64,000 nucleotides of DNA from JAIQFR01 sp041494445. Lineage in GTDB: Bacteria > Acidobacteriota > Polarisedimenticolia > Polarisedimenticolales > JAIQFR01. Made by a program: the position numbers and the translations under genes. This document shows positions 47,947 to 56,350 of the stretch, one piece after another (the first letter of the stretch is position 1; the number at the start of each line of letters is the position of its first letter). The DNA is taken from contig JBGQAU010000005.1 of NCBI GenBank assembly GCA_041494445.1, positions 1-64,000 on the forward strand, in the 5' to 3' direction. Below the pieces are notes generated by a model, which was not told the DNA's origin, did not search any database, and saw nothing but the letters and a program-made list of their open reading frames with translations.

Positions 47947-50161
47947 CGACCTCCGGAGGGATCGGCACCCCCAAGGCCTTGAGGATGGTCGGCATGAGGT
48001 CCACCATCCGCGGCTCCCGGGTGTTGATCTTCCGATTGCAGAAGAGAATGCCCCGTACGAGGTCGGGGTCGTTCGAGCAGTGATCGCCCGACCATGCCTT
48101 CCGGTTGTCCTCGATGAGATCGGGCGGAACGCCCCCCAGGCTCGTCTGCCAGGAGACCCGGTAATTCAGGTTGCTCCCGGCTCTCAAGTCGGGGATCAGG
48201 TTCGGATCGAAGCCGGTGTACATCTCCTCGCGGGTCCAGACCCGCGTCACCGGGTGCTCCCCGGTCTTCTCGTCCACGAGCGTCTCGAGCCCGCTCCGGA
48301 TCTCGCGGCGCACCTTCTCGTACTCCTCGCCGGGCAGGACGACGCCGTCGCGCTCCCGACCCGCGAGGTTCACGTAGATGCTGCCGAGGCCGAGCGCGTA
48401 CGCCTTGGTGCGCGACCAGTCGACGCTGGCGAAAAGATCCCGGGTATCGAACAGCTTCTCGAGGTTCGTCGTCTCGTTCTGCCCCTTGAGCGTCATGAAG
48501 CCGTTTCTCACGAGCCACGTGTTGTAGTTGACCCCTCTGCGGAACGACGAGAACCCGTGGTCCGAGCAGACGATGAAGATCGCGTCCTTCCCGGCCAGCT
48601 CCCGGGCCTTTCCGATCATCTCGTCCATCCGTCGGTACGCCTTCAGCACCTCGGGCTCGTACCTCGCGGCCTTTTTCGGGTCGAAGAGCGGGTGCCCGGG
48701 GTCGAGGAACTGCCAAAAGAGGTGGCCGATGCGATCGGTGAAGTAGAAGATCTGGATGTAGAGATCGTCCCTGCGATCCCCGAGGAGCCCCCTCATGATC
48801 TCCTCGTCCTTGTCCACCGTGAAGTACATGTCCTGGAGGAACAGGCTCTCGTCACCGATCCCGGAAGGGAGGGACCAGGTGTCCTCGGGCCATCCGATGG
48901 TCTTGTAGAGGCCGAAGCGCTTGTACAGGTCCTCGGAGTACGAAGGAGGCCACGAGAACGCAACCGGGTGGCAGCAAGGATGGAAGTTGACCGGCGAGAG
49001 GTAAAGCTCGACCTCGGGATCGAGCTTGAGGAGCTTGAACCGCCCGATCCCTCTGAGCGGGGCCGCGGCGTCGATCAGCCAGTTGACCGGGAAGTCGAAC
49101 GTGAACCAGTCGCTCCAGTCCCCTGCGTGCAGCGTCTTCGTCTGGCCCGCGACCGTGATCGTGCAGGCGGTGTCCGTCACATCGAGCACCATCGGAACGT
49201 CGATCCTGCGGCGCACTCCGGCGTCGTCGAGCTCCTGCCGCGCGCGACGCCGGACATCGGCGCGCTCGCCGCCTTTCGCCCCCGCGGTCCTCTGGTCCAC
49301 GACGTAGTCGTAGAACGGCTTGTTGTAGGGTCCGATGAGGCGGGTCTCGATCCGTCCCCGGCGCGCCGGGAGCCGGATCAGCTCGAGGCTGAACTCGTTG
49401 TCGCCGGGCCGGAAGTCGGGATTCGACGTGTAGAACGAGGGGGTCCCGACCCGGCCGCGCATGTCGGGCACCCCCAGCCCGGACAGCATGTGCCCGTCCT
49501 CGACCTTCTCCGCGGGAAACGTCGCGGGGACCCTGATGACCTGCACCTTGAGCCCCGCGTTGGCGGCGAGCTCCCACAGGGTCCGGCCCTTACGATTGTT
49601 GATCGCCGTGGGCATCTCCGCGGGAAGAAAACGCTTCGCCACGAAGCCCACCGGGAGCCCGGCGGCGACCCCCAGCAGCAGACCGACGAGCACTCGGGTG
49701 GTCCAATTGAGCTTCGTGAAGAGGAGCACGCCGAGCGCCAGCAAGAACACGAGACCGCCGGCCAGGAGTCCGAGCACCGGCCCGTTCCGCTCCCCGAAAA
49801 GGAGCGTGCGCCGCCCCTCGCTGTTCATCGCGAAGTCCGGGAGGTAGTCCTTCGGGTTCCGCTTCAGGAAGTCGAAGATCTCCGTCTTGCCTGGGTTGGT
49901 ACCCGTGGCGAAAGACGACCAGGAGACCGGCGTCTGCGGCGGGTTCGTAGGCTGCAGCGGAGCGTAGGTCCCTTCTTCCTGGAGACGGGCGAGATTCGGG
50001 AGCGCTCCCCGCTTCACCCATTCTTCGACGAGCCGGCTGTCGGCGCCGTCGAACCCCAAGACGACGACCTTGGAGCGCTCGGCCGCAGGCGCCCCGCCTC
50101 CGAGCGTCGCACACGCCAGCACGGCCCAGAGCCAAGGGAGCCTGGACCTTCTTCGATGCAT
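47927..50161 (-). CDS. Alkaline-phosphatase-fold (type I phosphodiesterase/nucleotide pyrophosphatase) protein
   Basis: A 744-aa protein with a signal peptide (MHRRRSRLPWLWAVLACATLGGGAPA) and two membrane-type segments at about 120-165 (VLGLLAGGLVFLLALGVLLFTKL). The phosphodiesterase fold has the metal-binding VVVLGFDGADSRLVEEW at the N terminus and CSDHGF near residue 510, with GDHCSNDPDLVRGILF near the end. Substrate unknown; many relatives are annotated simply as alkaline phosphatase family. GGGAGG is 7 bases before the ATG. It diverges from dnaB. Confidence 0.82.
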   Translation of the reverse strand: MHRRRSRLPWLWAVLACATLGGGAPAAERSKVVVLGFDGADSRLVEEWVKRGALPNLARLQEEGTYAPLQPTNPPQTPVSWSSFATGTNPGKTEIFDFLKRNPKDYLPDFAMNSEGRRTLLFGERNGPVLGLLAGGLVFLLALGVLLFTKLNWTTRVLVGLLLGVAAGLPVGFVAKRFLPAEMPTAINNRKGRTLWELAANAGLKVQVIRVPATFPAEKVEDGHMLSGLGVPDMRGRVGTPSFYTSNPDFRPGDNEFSLELIRLPARRGRIETRLIGPYNKPFYDYVVDQRTAGAKGGERADVRRRARQELDDAGVRRRIDVPMVLDVTDTACTITVAGQTKTLHAGDWSDWFTFDFPVNWLIDAAAPLRGIGRFKLLKLDPEVELYLSPVNFHPCCHPVAFSWPPSYSEDLYKRFGLYKTIGWPEDTWSLPSGIGDESLFLQDMYFTVDKDEEIMRGLLGDRRDDLYIQIFYFTDRIGHLFWQFLDPGHPLFDPKKAARYEPEVLKAYRRMDEMIGKARELAGKDAIFIVCSDHGFSSFRRGVNYNTWLVRNGFMTLKGQNETTNLEKLFDTRDLFASVDWSRTKAYALGLGSIYVNLAGRERDGVVLPGEEYEKVRREIRSGLETLVDEKTGEHPVTRVWTREEMYTGFDPNLIPDLRAGSNLNYRVSWQTSLGGVPPDLIEDNRKAWSGDHCSNDPDLVRGILFCNRKINTREPRMVDLMPTILKALGVPIPPEVDGRPLF

Positions 50162-50251
50162 CCCACGCCTCCCGGCGCGGGTCGCTCCCGCGCCTCCCGT
50201 AAGGACGCAAGAGTAGCATCGTTGGGCCCGTCGGTCCCCGCCGCGGGGCCG

Positions 50252-50263
50252 GTGTGCTAACAT
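50252..50263 (+). promoter_or_regulatory. Extended -10 upstream of dnaB
   Basis: GTGTGCTAACAT (50252-50263) gives TGTGC followed by TAACAT, the same extended -10 context as at other promoters here. No -35 is clear. It lies 40 bases before the dnaB ATG. Confidence 0.4.
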
Positions 50264-50302
50264 CCCCCGGCCGTCGTTCGGTCGGCGGCCATTCCACGGA
50301 CG

Positions 50303-51646
50303 ATGACGTCGGACCTCGCACCCGAAGCCCTACCGCACTCCGACGAGGCGGAACGATCCGTCCTGGGCGCGGTGCTCCTCGACAACCAGCAGCTCCACCG
50401 GGTACAGGAGCTGCTCCGGCCGGACTCGTTCTACGTTCCCCGCCACCGCAAGATCTTCCTCACCCTTCTCTCCCTCGCCGATGCGGGTGCGGCGCTGGAC
50501 CTCGTGACGCTCCGCGCGGAGATGGAGCGCGCGGGCGATCTCGAGGCCTGCGGCGGCCCGGCCTATCTCGCCGCGCTCCTGGACGGCGTGCCGCGCTCCG
50601 GCAACGTCGAGCACTACGCCCGGATCGTGCGAGAGGCGGCCGTCCGCCGCGAGCTCGTGCGCTCCGCGCAGCAGATCCTCGAATCGGCCTTCCGGTCGGC
50701 CGCGGGCACCGACGATCTTCTCGACGAAGCGGAGAAAGCGATCTTCAGGGTCGCGGAGGACCGGCTGCGCTCCGGCTTCCTCCCGATCAGCGTGGTGGCC
50801 GAGAAGGGGTTCGCGGTCATCGACGAGCTGACCAAGCGGCGCGAGCACATCACGGGAATCCCCACCGGCTTCGGCTACCTCGACGAGCTGACCGCCGGCC
50901 TGCAGCCCTCCGACCTGATCATCCTCGCCGCGCGTCCCGCCATGGGGAAGACCGCGCTGGCCCTCAACATCGCCTCCCACGTCGCGATGCGGCATGGGAA
51001 GACCGTCGGGATCTTCTCGCTCGAGATGTCCCACCAGCAGCTGTTCTTCCGCCTTCTCTGCTCCGAAGCGCGGGTCGACGCGCACCGGCTCCGCACGGGC
51101 CGCGTCGACTCGGACGAGTGGCAGCGCATCATCAAGACGTTCGGAGAGCTGTCGGCATCCCCCATGTTCATCGACGATACGGCGGGCGCCGCAATCATGG
51201 AGATGAGGGCAAAGGCAAGGCGCCTGAAGCTCGAGAGGGGGCTCGACTTTCTGATCGTGGACTACCTGCAGCTGATGAGCGGGCGCGGCCGGTACGAGAG
51301 CCGCCAGCAGGAGATCTCGGACATCTCGCGCTCTCTCAAGGAGATGGCGAAGGAGCTCTCGATCCCGATCCTGGCCCTCTCGCAGCTCTCGCGTGCGCCC
51401 GAGCAGCGCAGCGGCGACAGGCGCCCCCAGCTGAGCGACCTCCGCGAGTCGGGCGCCATCGAGCAGGACGCCGACGTCGTCCTGTTCCTGTTCCGTGAGG
51501 AGCTTTACAAGAAGACCGACCCCGAGCTGAGGGGCAAGGCGGAGCTGATCATCGGCAAGCAGCGAAACGGCCCCACCGACACCGTGGACCTCGTTTTCAT
51601 CCGGGAGTTCACGCGGTTCGAAAACCCCGCCTGGCCCGAGAACTGA
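50303..51646 (+). CDS. dnaB: Replicative DNA helicase DnaB
   Basis: Hexameric replication-fork helicase, 447 aa. N-terminal domain (ALPHSDEAERSVLGAVLLDNQQL; FYVPRHRKIFLTLLSLADAG) and RecA-type motor with Walker A ARPAMGKTALAL, GIFSLEMS, Walker B FLIVDYLQLM and LSQLSRAPEQR. No intein interrupts it. Its N-terminal domain closely parallels that of the mobile-element helicase at 23.1-24.6 kb. Confidence 0.97.
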   Translation: MTSDLAPEALPHSDEAERSVLGAVLLDNQQLHRVQELLRPDSFYVPRHRKIFLTLLSLADAGAALDLVTLRAEMERAGDLEACGGPAYLAALLDGVPRSGNVEHYARIVREAAVRRELVRSAQQILESAFRSAAGTDDLLDEAEKAIFRVAEDRLRSGFLPISVVAEKGFAVIDELTKRREHITGIPTGFGYLDELTAGLQPSDLIILAARPAMGKTALALNIASHVAMRHGKTVGIFSLEMSHQQLFFRLLCSEARVDAHRLRTGRVDSDEWQRIIKTFGELSASPMFIDDTAGAAIMEMRAKARRLKLERGLDFLIVDYLQLMSGRGRYESRQQEISDISRSLKEMAKELSIPILALSQLSRAPEQRSGDRRPQLSDLRESGAIEQDADVVLFLFREELYKKTDPELRGKAELIIGKQRNGPTDTVDLVFIREFTRFENPAWPEN

Positions 51647-51672
51647 CAACGCGCCGCCGCGGTGCGCTCGGA

Positions 51673-51678
51673 TATAAT
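51673..51678 (+). promoter_or_regulatory. -10 element TATAAT before the PIN-TRAM gene
   Basis: A perfect TATAAT at 51673-51678, 41 bases before the ATG. The only -35-like CTGACA (51643-51648) is 24 bases away, too far, so the -35 is undefined. Confidence 0.45.
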
Positions 51679-51719
51679 CGTTGCGTCGTGAATACTTGAC
51701 CTCCCTGGAGGGCCGATCG

Positions 51720-52793
51720 ATGGGCCGGTGGTTCGCCCGCGCGACGGTGATCCTCGTGGCCCTGCTCCTCGGTCTGGCGCTCAGGCCGCTCGCCTCCTTC
51801 GGCGAAGGCTGGGAGGGCCCCCTTCCGAGCCTCCTGGGAGGCCTCGCCTTCGGGGCCGCGGCGCTCGCGGCCGAGCATCTCCTGCGGGCGTGGGACATCT
51901 GGGCGGCTGCGGGCGGGGCCCTGGGACTCCTGATCGGCGGCCTCGTCGGGGTCGTCGCCGTGCGCGTCCTTCCCGAGGGAAGCGCCGGCCTCCCGACGTT
52001 TGCCCTGCGTCCGTTCGTCTACCTCGTCGCGCTCTACGCCGGTGGCGTGGGAGGCGCGCGCTTCGCGGCGTCCCTGAGGGGCGAGAACGCGGTCGCTCTG
52101 TTCGGGAGGGACCCGTCCCCCCGGCCCAACCCGAAGATCCTGGACACCTCGGTGATCATCGACGGGCGGGTCGCCGATGTCGCCGAGGCGGGGTTCCTGG
52201 ACGGGGTCATGGTCATCCCCTCGTTCGTGCTGCGGGAGCTGCAGTACATCGCGGACTCCCCCGACTCGCTGCGCAGGGCTCGGGGGCGCAAGGGGCTCGA
52301 GATCCTCCAGAAGCTCAAGAAAGCGCCGTCCGCCAGGGTCGTCTTTTCCCAGGAGGAGATCCCGGAGATCCGCGAGGTCGATCTCAAGCTCATCGAGCTG
52401 GCCAAGCGGATGGATGCCAAGCTCCTGACCCACGACTTCAATCTGAACAGGGTGGCTTCGCTGCACGGGATCGAGGTGCTGAACCTGAACGATCTCGCGA
52501 ATGCGGTGAAGCCCGTGGTCCACCCCGGCGAGTCGATGAAGGTCAGCATCCTGAAAGAGGGCAAGGAGGCCGGCCAAGGGGTCGCCTACCTGGACGACGG
52601 GACCATGGTCGTAGTGGACAATGCGCGGAGCCTGATCGGGCGCACCGTGGACATCGTCGTGACCAGCGTGATCCAGACGACGGCCGGGAAGATGTTCTTC
52701 GGGAAGCTCTCCGGGGCGGACGGACCGCCCGCTCCGCAGCCGCGGCCTCCCGGCTCCCCCACGACGCCCTCGGTCCCGAGTTCCGAGAGCTGA
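51720..52793 (+). CDS. PIN-TRAM domain membrane protein (YacL-like)
   Basis: A 357-aa protein. N-terminal membrane segments (about 8-25, 40-55, 60-90) precede a PIN nuclease domain starting NPKILDTSVIIDGRVADVAE, with acidic residues at D of ILDTS, E of LRELQ and D of THDFNLN. A C-terminal TRAM domain (about 265-330) follows. YacL-like proteins are probable membrane-tethered RNases; the substrate is unknown. GGAGGG lies 8 bases upstream of the ATG. Confidence 0.88.
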   Translation: MGRWFARATVILVALLLGLALRPLASFGEGWEGPLPSLLGGLAFGAAALAAEHLLRAWDIWAAAGGALGLLIGGLVGVVAVRVLPEGSAGLPTFALRPFVYLVALYAGGVGGARFAASLRGENAVALFGRDPSPRPNPKILDTSVIIDGRVADVAEAGFLDGVMVIPSFVLRELQYIADSPDSLRRARGRKGLEILQKLKKAPSARVVFSQEEIPEIREVDLKLIELAKRMDAKLLTHDFNLNRVASLHGIEVLNLNDLANAVKPVVHPGESMKVSILKEGKEAGQGVAYLDDGTMVVVDNARSLIGRTVDIVVTSVIQTTAGKMFFGKLSGADGPPAPQPRPPGSPTTPSVPSSES

Positions 52794-52805
52794 CCCGAGA
52801 TCGGC

Positions 52806-53951
52806 TCAGATCGGGTAGCCGTCCTCCCGCCGATCGAGCATCCGGATCTGCCGCTCCCACTGATACTTCAAGATCAGCAGCATCCGGAACGTCAGGTCCG
52901 CTTCCTTCCGCGCCGGGCTGCGCCAGTCCTTCTCGAGCCGCATCAGGGCCGTCCACCTGCTGCTCTCGTTGAGGAGCTTGCCGGCGAGGTTCCAGCGCCC
53001 CTCCTTGCTCTGCTGGGCGTGGATCCACTCGAGGTGCGCCATAAGCTGGGGGTACCGGTTGATCAGTCCGAGGCGGGCAAGCAGCTCGAGGTTGTGCAGG
53101 AGCTCGTCCAGACTGCCGTGCTTCTGATAGTGGTCGACCGGACGCATTCGGATGCCGTTGCCCTTGATGAACGACCCCTTCGCGGTTCGCACGAGCCCCA
53201 GATCCGGCGCGAGCCTCTGATAGGTGTCGGACATCACGTAGTCGAAGATCTTCTTGAGCCGCATCTTCGCCAGCTCCCCTTCCAGGAGCCAGGGGGAGAA
53301 CGCGAAGACCCGGGCCAGGTACAGGTCCGGCAGGAAGGGGTAATCCCGCCGCCAGGCCGCGGCGCGGATCAACGGGTGGCTCGCGCCGATCTCCTCGGCG
53401 GGGTTCTTCGAAACCGGGTCGTCCACGAAGCCCGCGGAAAGGTCGAGAAGCTCGAGGACCGCGAGCCGCGTGCGGTCCTCCTCGTATCCTCCCCGGATGA
53501 GGAGGCCGAGGGAGAGAATCCGCAGGAACCATCGGTAGTAGCGCTCTCGACGGTCGTCCGCCTTGACCACCTTGGCGAACTCGAAGAACTTCAGGTCTTT
53601 CTTCGCGGTGAGGAACGTCCGGAGCGTGGCGGCCGCCTGCTTCACCGGCTTGGTGTCCCGCGACCAGCCGAGCTCGTAGAGCGTGGACAGGCCGTTCTCC
53701 AGGCTTCGCTGGAGCTTGCGAGGATCACCCGCGTGGACCACGCCCCCCCAGCTGCCGTCCTTACGCTGAAGGCGCTGAAGCCTGAGGGCGGGCGGGTACG
53801 CCGCCACATCCTGCTTCGCCTTCTGGACGTCGGGGTCCTCCCGACCGCGATCGAGAATCTCCGTGAGGACCCGATAGCGGATCGCAGGACACGCGTTCTC
53901 CAGCAGCCAGGCGGTCGGATCGGCGCGCAGAGAGGATTTCCAGTCCGTCAT
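52806..53951 (-). CDS. Conserved protein with prenyltransferase/alpha-toroid-like repeats
   Basis: A 381-aa soluble protein beginning MTDWKSSLRADPTAWLLENACPAIRYRVLTEIL. LQRLQRKDGSWGGVVHAGDPRKLQRSL resembles the QxxDGSW repeat of squalene-cyclase and prenyltransferase folds, and RRDYPFLPDLYLARVFAF is another conserved stretch. No catalytic Asp box is seen. Its ATG overlaps the carA stop (ATGA), so the two are coupled. Function unknown. Confidence 0.7.
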   Translation of the reverse strand: MTDWKSSLRADPTAWLLENACPAIRYRVLTEILDRGREDPDVQKAKQDVAAYPPALRLQRLQRKDGSWGGVVHAGDPRKLQRSLENGLSTLYELGWSRDTKPVKQAAATLRTFLTAKKDLKFFEFAKVVKADDRRERYYRWFLRILSLGLLIRGGYEEDRTRLAVLELLDLSAGFVDDPVSKNPAEEIGASHPLIRAAAWRRDYPFLPDLYLARVFAFSPWLLEGELAKMRLKKIFDYVMSDTYQRLAPDLGLVRTAKGSFIKGNGIRMRPVDHYQKHGSLDELLHNLELLARLGLINRYPQLMAHLEWIHAQQSKEGRWNLAGKLLNESSRWTALMRLEKDWRSPARKEADLTFRMLLILKYQWERQIRMLDRREDGYPI

Positions 53952-55102
53952 GGATGGTCCTCGATCGCAGTCCGGCCCCGATCCCGTTCTTCCGGAATCA
54001 TGGCCCGGAACTCCCGGAAGAGGTAAAGCGAGTCGTGCGGGCCGGGCGAGGCCTCCGGGTGGAACTGCACCGCAAGGAGGCTGGCGTCCCGATGCATGAA
54101 CCCCTCGCAGGTCCCGTCGTTGAGGCTGAGGTGGGTGACCTCGGCGCCGGCGGGAAGCGACTCCGGAACCACGGAATAGCCGTGGTTCTGCGAGGTCACC
54201 GCGACCCGGCCGGTCCTGAGGTCCTTCACGGGGTGGTTCGCGCCCCGGTGCCCGAACTTGAGCTTGAACGTCCGCGCTCCCAAGGCCAGAGCGGCGATCT
54301 GGTGGCCCAGGCAGATGCCGAAGACCGGGAACCTGCCGAGGAGGGCACGCACCGCCTCGACGACGTACCCTGCCGATCGCGGATCGCCCGGGCCGTTCGA
54401 AAGAAACATCGCCTCGGGCTCGAGCGCGAGGGTATCCGGGGCGCTCGTGGTCGCCGGCACGACGGTCACGTCGAACCCGTGGTCGTGAAGCAGGCGGAAG
54501 ATGTTCCGTTTCGCACCGAGGTCGAAAGCCACGCAGCGGATCCGCCTGCGCCGCACGCCCTCCGTGGGCGCCGGCGCGAAACGCCGGTCCCGCCCTCCGC
54601 TCCAGGGGTGCGTCGAGTCGCACGTCACCTCTCGAACGAGGTCGAGCGTCTCGAGCCGCGGCGCCTCCCGGGCCTTCCGCACCAGAGATTGGGGATCGCG
54701 GTCCGTCGTCGAGAGCGCGCCTCGCAACGCGCCGACCGTCCGGATCCGCCGTGTGATCGCCCGGGTGTCCACCTCGGAGATCCCGACGACGCCGTGCTCC
54801 CGGAGGTACTGGTTCAGGTCCTGGTTCGCGCGCCAGTTGGACGAAAAACGGCTGTACTCCCTGACCGCGAACCCCTCCGCCACCGGCGTGTCCGCCTCGT
54901 GGTCCACGGGGTTCACTCCCGTGTTGCCGATCTCGGGGCACGTCATCACGACGATCTGCCCCTTGTAGGAGGGGTCGGTCAGGACCTCCTGGTACCCGGT
55001 CATCGACGTGTTGAAGACCACCTCGCCGGCGCGCTCGCCCGGGGCGCCGAACGCGCGTCCGCGATAGACGCTGCCGTCTTCGAGCGCCAGGATCGCCTCC
55101 AC
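53948..55102 (-). CDS. carA: Carbamoyl-phosphate synthase small subunit
   Basis: Glutaminase subunit of carbamoyl-phosphate synthase, 384 aa. It starts EAILALEDGSVYRGRAFG, with NTSMTGYQEVLTDPSYKGQIV; the class I amidotransferase nucleophile is in FGICLGHQ, with QFHPEASPGPHD holding the catalytic His and Glu. The start is GTG, one base after the stop of the upstream gene. carB is not nearby. Confidence 0.95.
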   Translation of the reverse strand: MEAILALEDGSVYRGRAFGAPGERAGEVVFNTSMTGYQEVLTDPSYKGQIVVMTCPEIGNTGVNPVDHEADTPVAEGFAVREYSRFSSNWRANQDLNQYLREHGVVGISEVDTRAITRRIRTVGALRGALSTTDRDPQSLVRKAREAPRLETLDLVREVTCDSTHPWSGGRDRRFAPAPTEGVRRRRIRCVAFDLGAKRNIFRLLHDHGFDVTVVPATTSAPDTLALEPEAMFLSNGPGDPRSAGYVVEAVRALLGRFPVFGICLGHQIAALALGARTFKLKFGHRGANHPVKDLRTGRVAVTSQNHGYSVVPESLPAGAEVTHLSLNDGTCEGFMHRDASLLAVQFHPEASPGPHDSLYLFREFRAMIPEERDRGRTAIEDHP

Positions 55103-55103
55103 T

Positions 55104-55955
55104 TCAGGCCCCCGGCTCGGCGGCGCGGGCGCGGAGTCGCCCGTCCTTCTCCTCGAGTGTCGCGGCCGGCATCTCTTCGTCGTGCTCGAACACCAGGAGC
55201 CAGCCGTCGCGCGCGGCCTCGGGGAGAATTCGCCGCTTGGTCGCGAGCGTGACCAGCGGCTCGAGATCGTAGCCCATCACGTACGGGTACGGGACGTGGC
55301 TCGCCGTCGGCACGAGGTCCGCGAGGAACGCCACGGTTCCCTCGGGAGTGACCAGGACGGGAATTTGCATGTGCGGCGTGTGCCCAGGCGCCGGCCGGAG
55401 CTCTACACCCGCACCGATCCGCACGGTTCCATCCACCGGCTCGAGGCGACCCTCGGCGAGGAGCGGCTCGTAGTTCTCCGGGAGATAGGATGCCCGAGTT
55501 CGCTCGTTGGCCGACCGCGCGGTTTCGATCTCCCCACGCTGAACGACGTATTTCGCGTTCGGGAACGCCGCGACGACCTCGCCGCGCGCGTTCCGCTCGG
55601 TGTTTCCCCCGGCGTGGTCGAAGTGGAGGTGCGTGTTCACCACCAGGTCGATCTGCTCGGGGGAGATCCCGGCGGGCGCGAGGATCTCCGCCGCGGACTT
55701 CGGCTCGAGCCCGTAGATGTCTCTTTGCTTCGCATCCCATTTGGTCCCCGCGCCGGTGTCCAGCAGGACGCGGCGCGTGCCGTCCTCGATCAGGAGCAGG
55801 TTCATTCCCAGCCGAATGCGGTTCCGCTCGTCGGGGGGCCGCTCCTTCTCCCACAGCGGACGCGGAACGACGCCGAACATCGCCCCACCATCGAGCTTCA
55901 GGGAGCCCGCCCCGAGCAAGGTGATACGGAGGTCTCCTCTAAGGAATCGTACCAA
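55104..55955 (-). CDS. Metallo-beta-lactamase-fold hydrolase
   Basis: A 283-aa MBL-fold protein with the zinc motif THLHFDHAGG, later zinc His/Asp residues in APGHTPHMQI and FLADLVPTASH. It starts with LDGGAMFGVVPRPLWEKE, typical of the large N-acyl hydrolase-like subgroup of unknown substrate. The start is TTG with AGAGGA 7 bases upstream. It is the first gene of the MBL-carA-toroid operon read from the promoter at 56034-56062. Confidence 0.87.
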   Translation of the reverse strand: MVRFLRGDLRITLLGAGSLKLDGGAMFGVVPRPLWEKERPPDERNRIRLGMNLLLIEDGTRRVLLDTGAGTKWDAKQRDIYGLEPKSAAEILAPAGISPEQIDLVVNTHLHFDHAGGNTERNARGEVVAAFPNAKYVVQRGEIETARSANERTRASYLPENYEPLLAEGRLEPVDGTVRIGAGVELRPAPGHTPHMQIPVLVTPEGTVAFLADLVPTASHVPYPYVMGYDLEPLVTLATKRRILPEAARDGWLLVFEHDEEMPAATLEEKDGRLRARAAEPGA

Positions 55956-56033
55956 TAAAGGATCCTCTTACTCGGTCGTCGGGTGGCCTTAACACGCCCC
56001 GCCCCCCCGGGCGCGCCCTTGAGGTGGGGTGCT

Positions 56034-56062
56034 ACAGTAGCGAAAGCGCGGAACGGCGTCAA
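56034..56062 (-). promoter_or_regulatory. Promoter of the MBL-carA operon
   Basis: Minus strand TTGACG (56057-56062), 17 bases, TACTGT (56034-56039). The leader is about 70 bases. Confidence 0.68.
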
Positions 56063-56110
56063 CAGAAATCCTCAAGATTCCGCTCCGCCGCGGCGAGCGA
56101 ACTCCTTTCG

Positions 56111-56139
56111 TTGACACCCCTTGGCCCCTGTGCTACTTT
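56111..56139 (+). promoter_or_regulatory. Promoter of tRNA-Val (and probably thrS)
   Basis: TTGACA (56111-56116), 17 bases, TACTTT (56134-56139) with TGTGC before the -10. It lies about 52 bases before the mature tRNA 5' end and is the strongest plus-strand promoter in the window. Confidence 0.75.
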
Positions 56140-56190
56140 CGCCGCTCGCCGCGGCGGTCCAGCTTCGGCCGGTGCGGTGCGGTTTGCAGA

Positions 56191-56265
56191 AGGCGCGTAG
56201 CTCAGGGGGAGAGCGCTACCTTGACACGGTAGAAGTCCGCGGTTCAAATCCGCGCGCGCCTACCA
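56191..56265 (+). tRNA. tRNA-Val (GAC anticodon)
   Basis: 75-nt cloverleaf including CCA: acceptor AGGCGCG with CGCGCCT, D arm GCTC-GAGC, anticodon stem CTACC/GGTAG with loop TTGACAC (GAC, reading GUC), T stem CGCGG/CCGCG with loop TTCAAAT. thrS follows with no intervening terminator. Confidence 0.95.
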
Positions 56266-56350
56266 TGTGACGTGGCTCGATGGCCTTTGCCGGAGGGCGG
56301 AGGTCAAAGTGGATGTTCGTCCCGGACGGGGCGCACGAGGAACACGCGGG

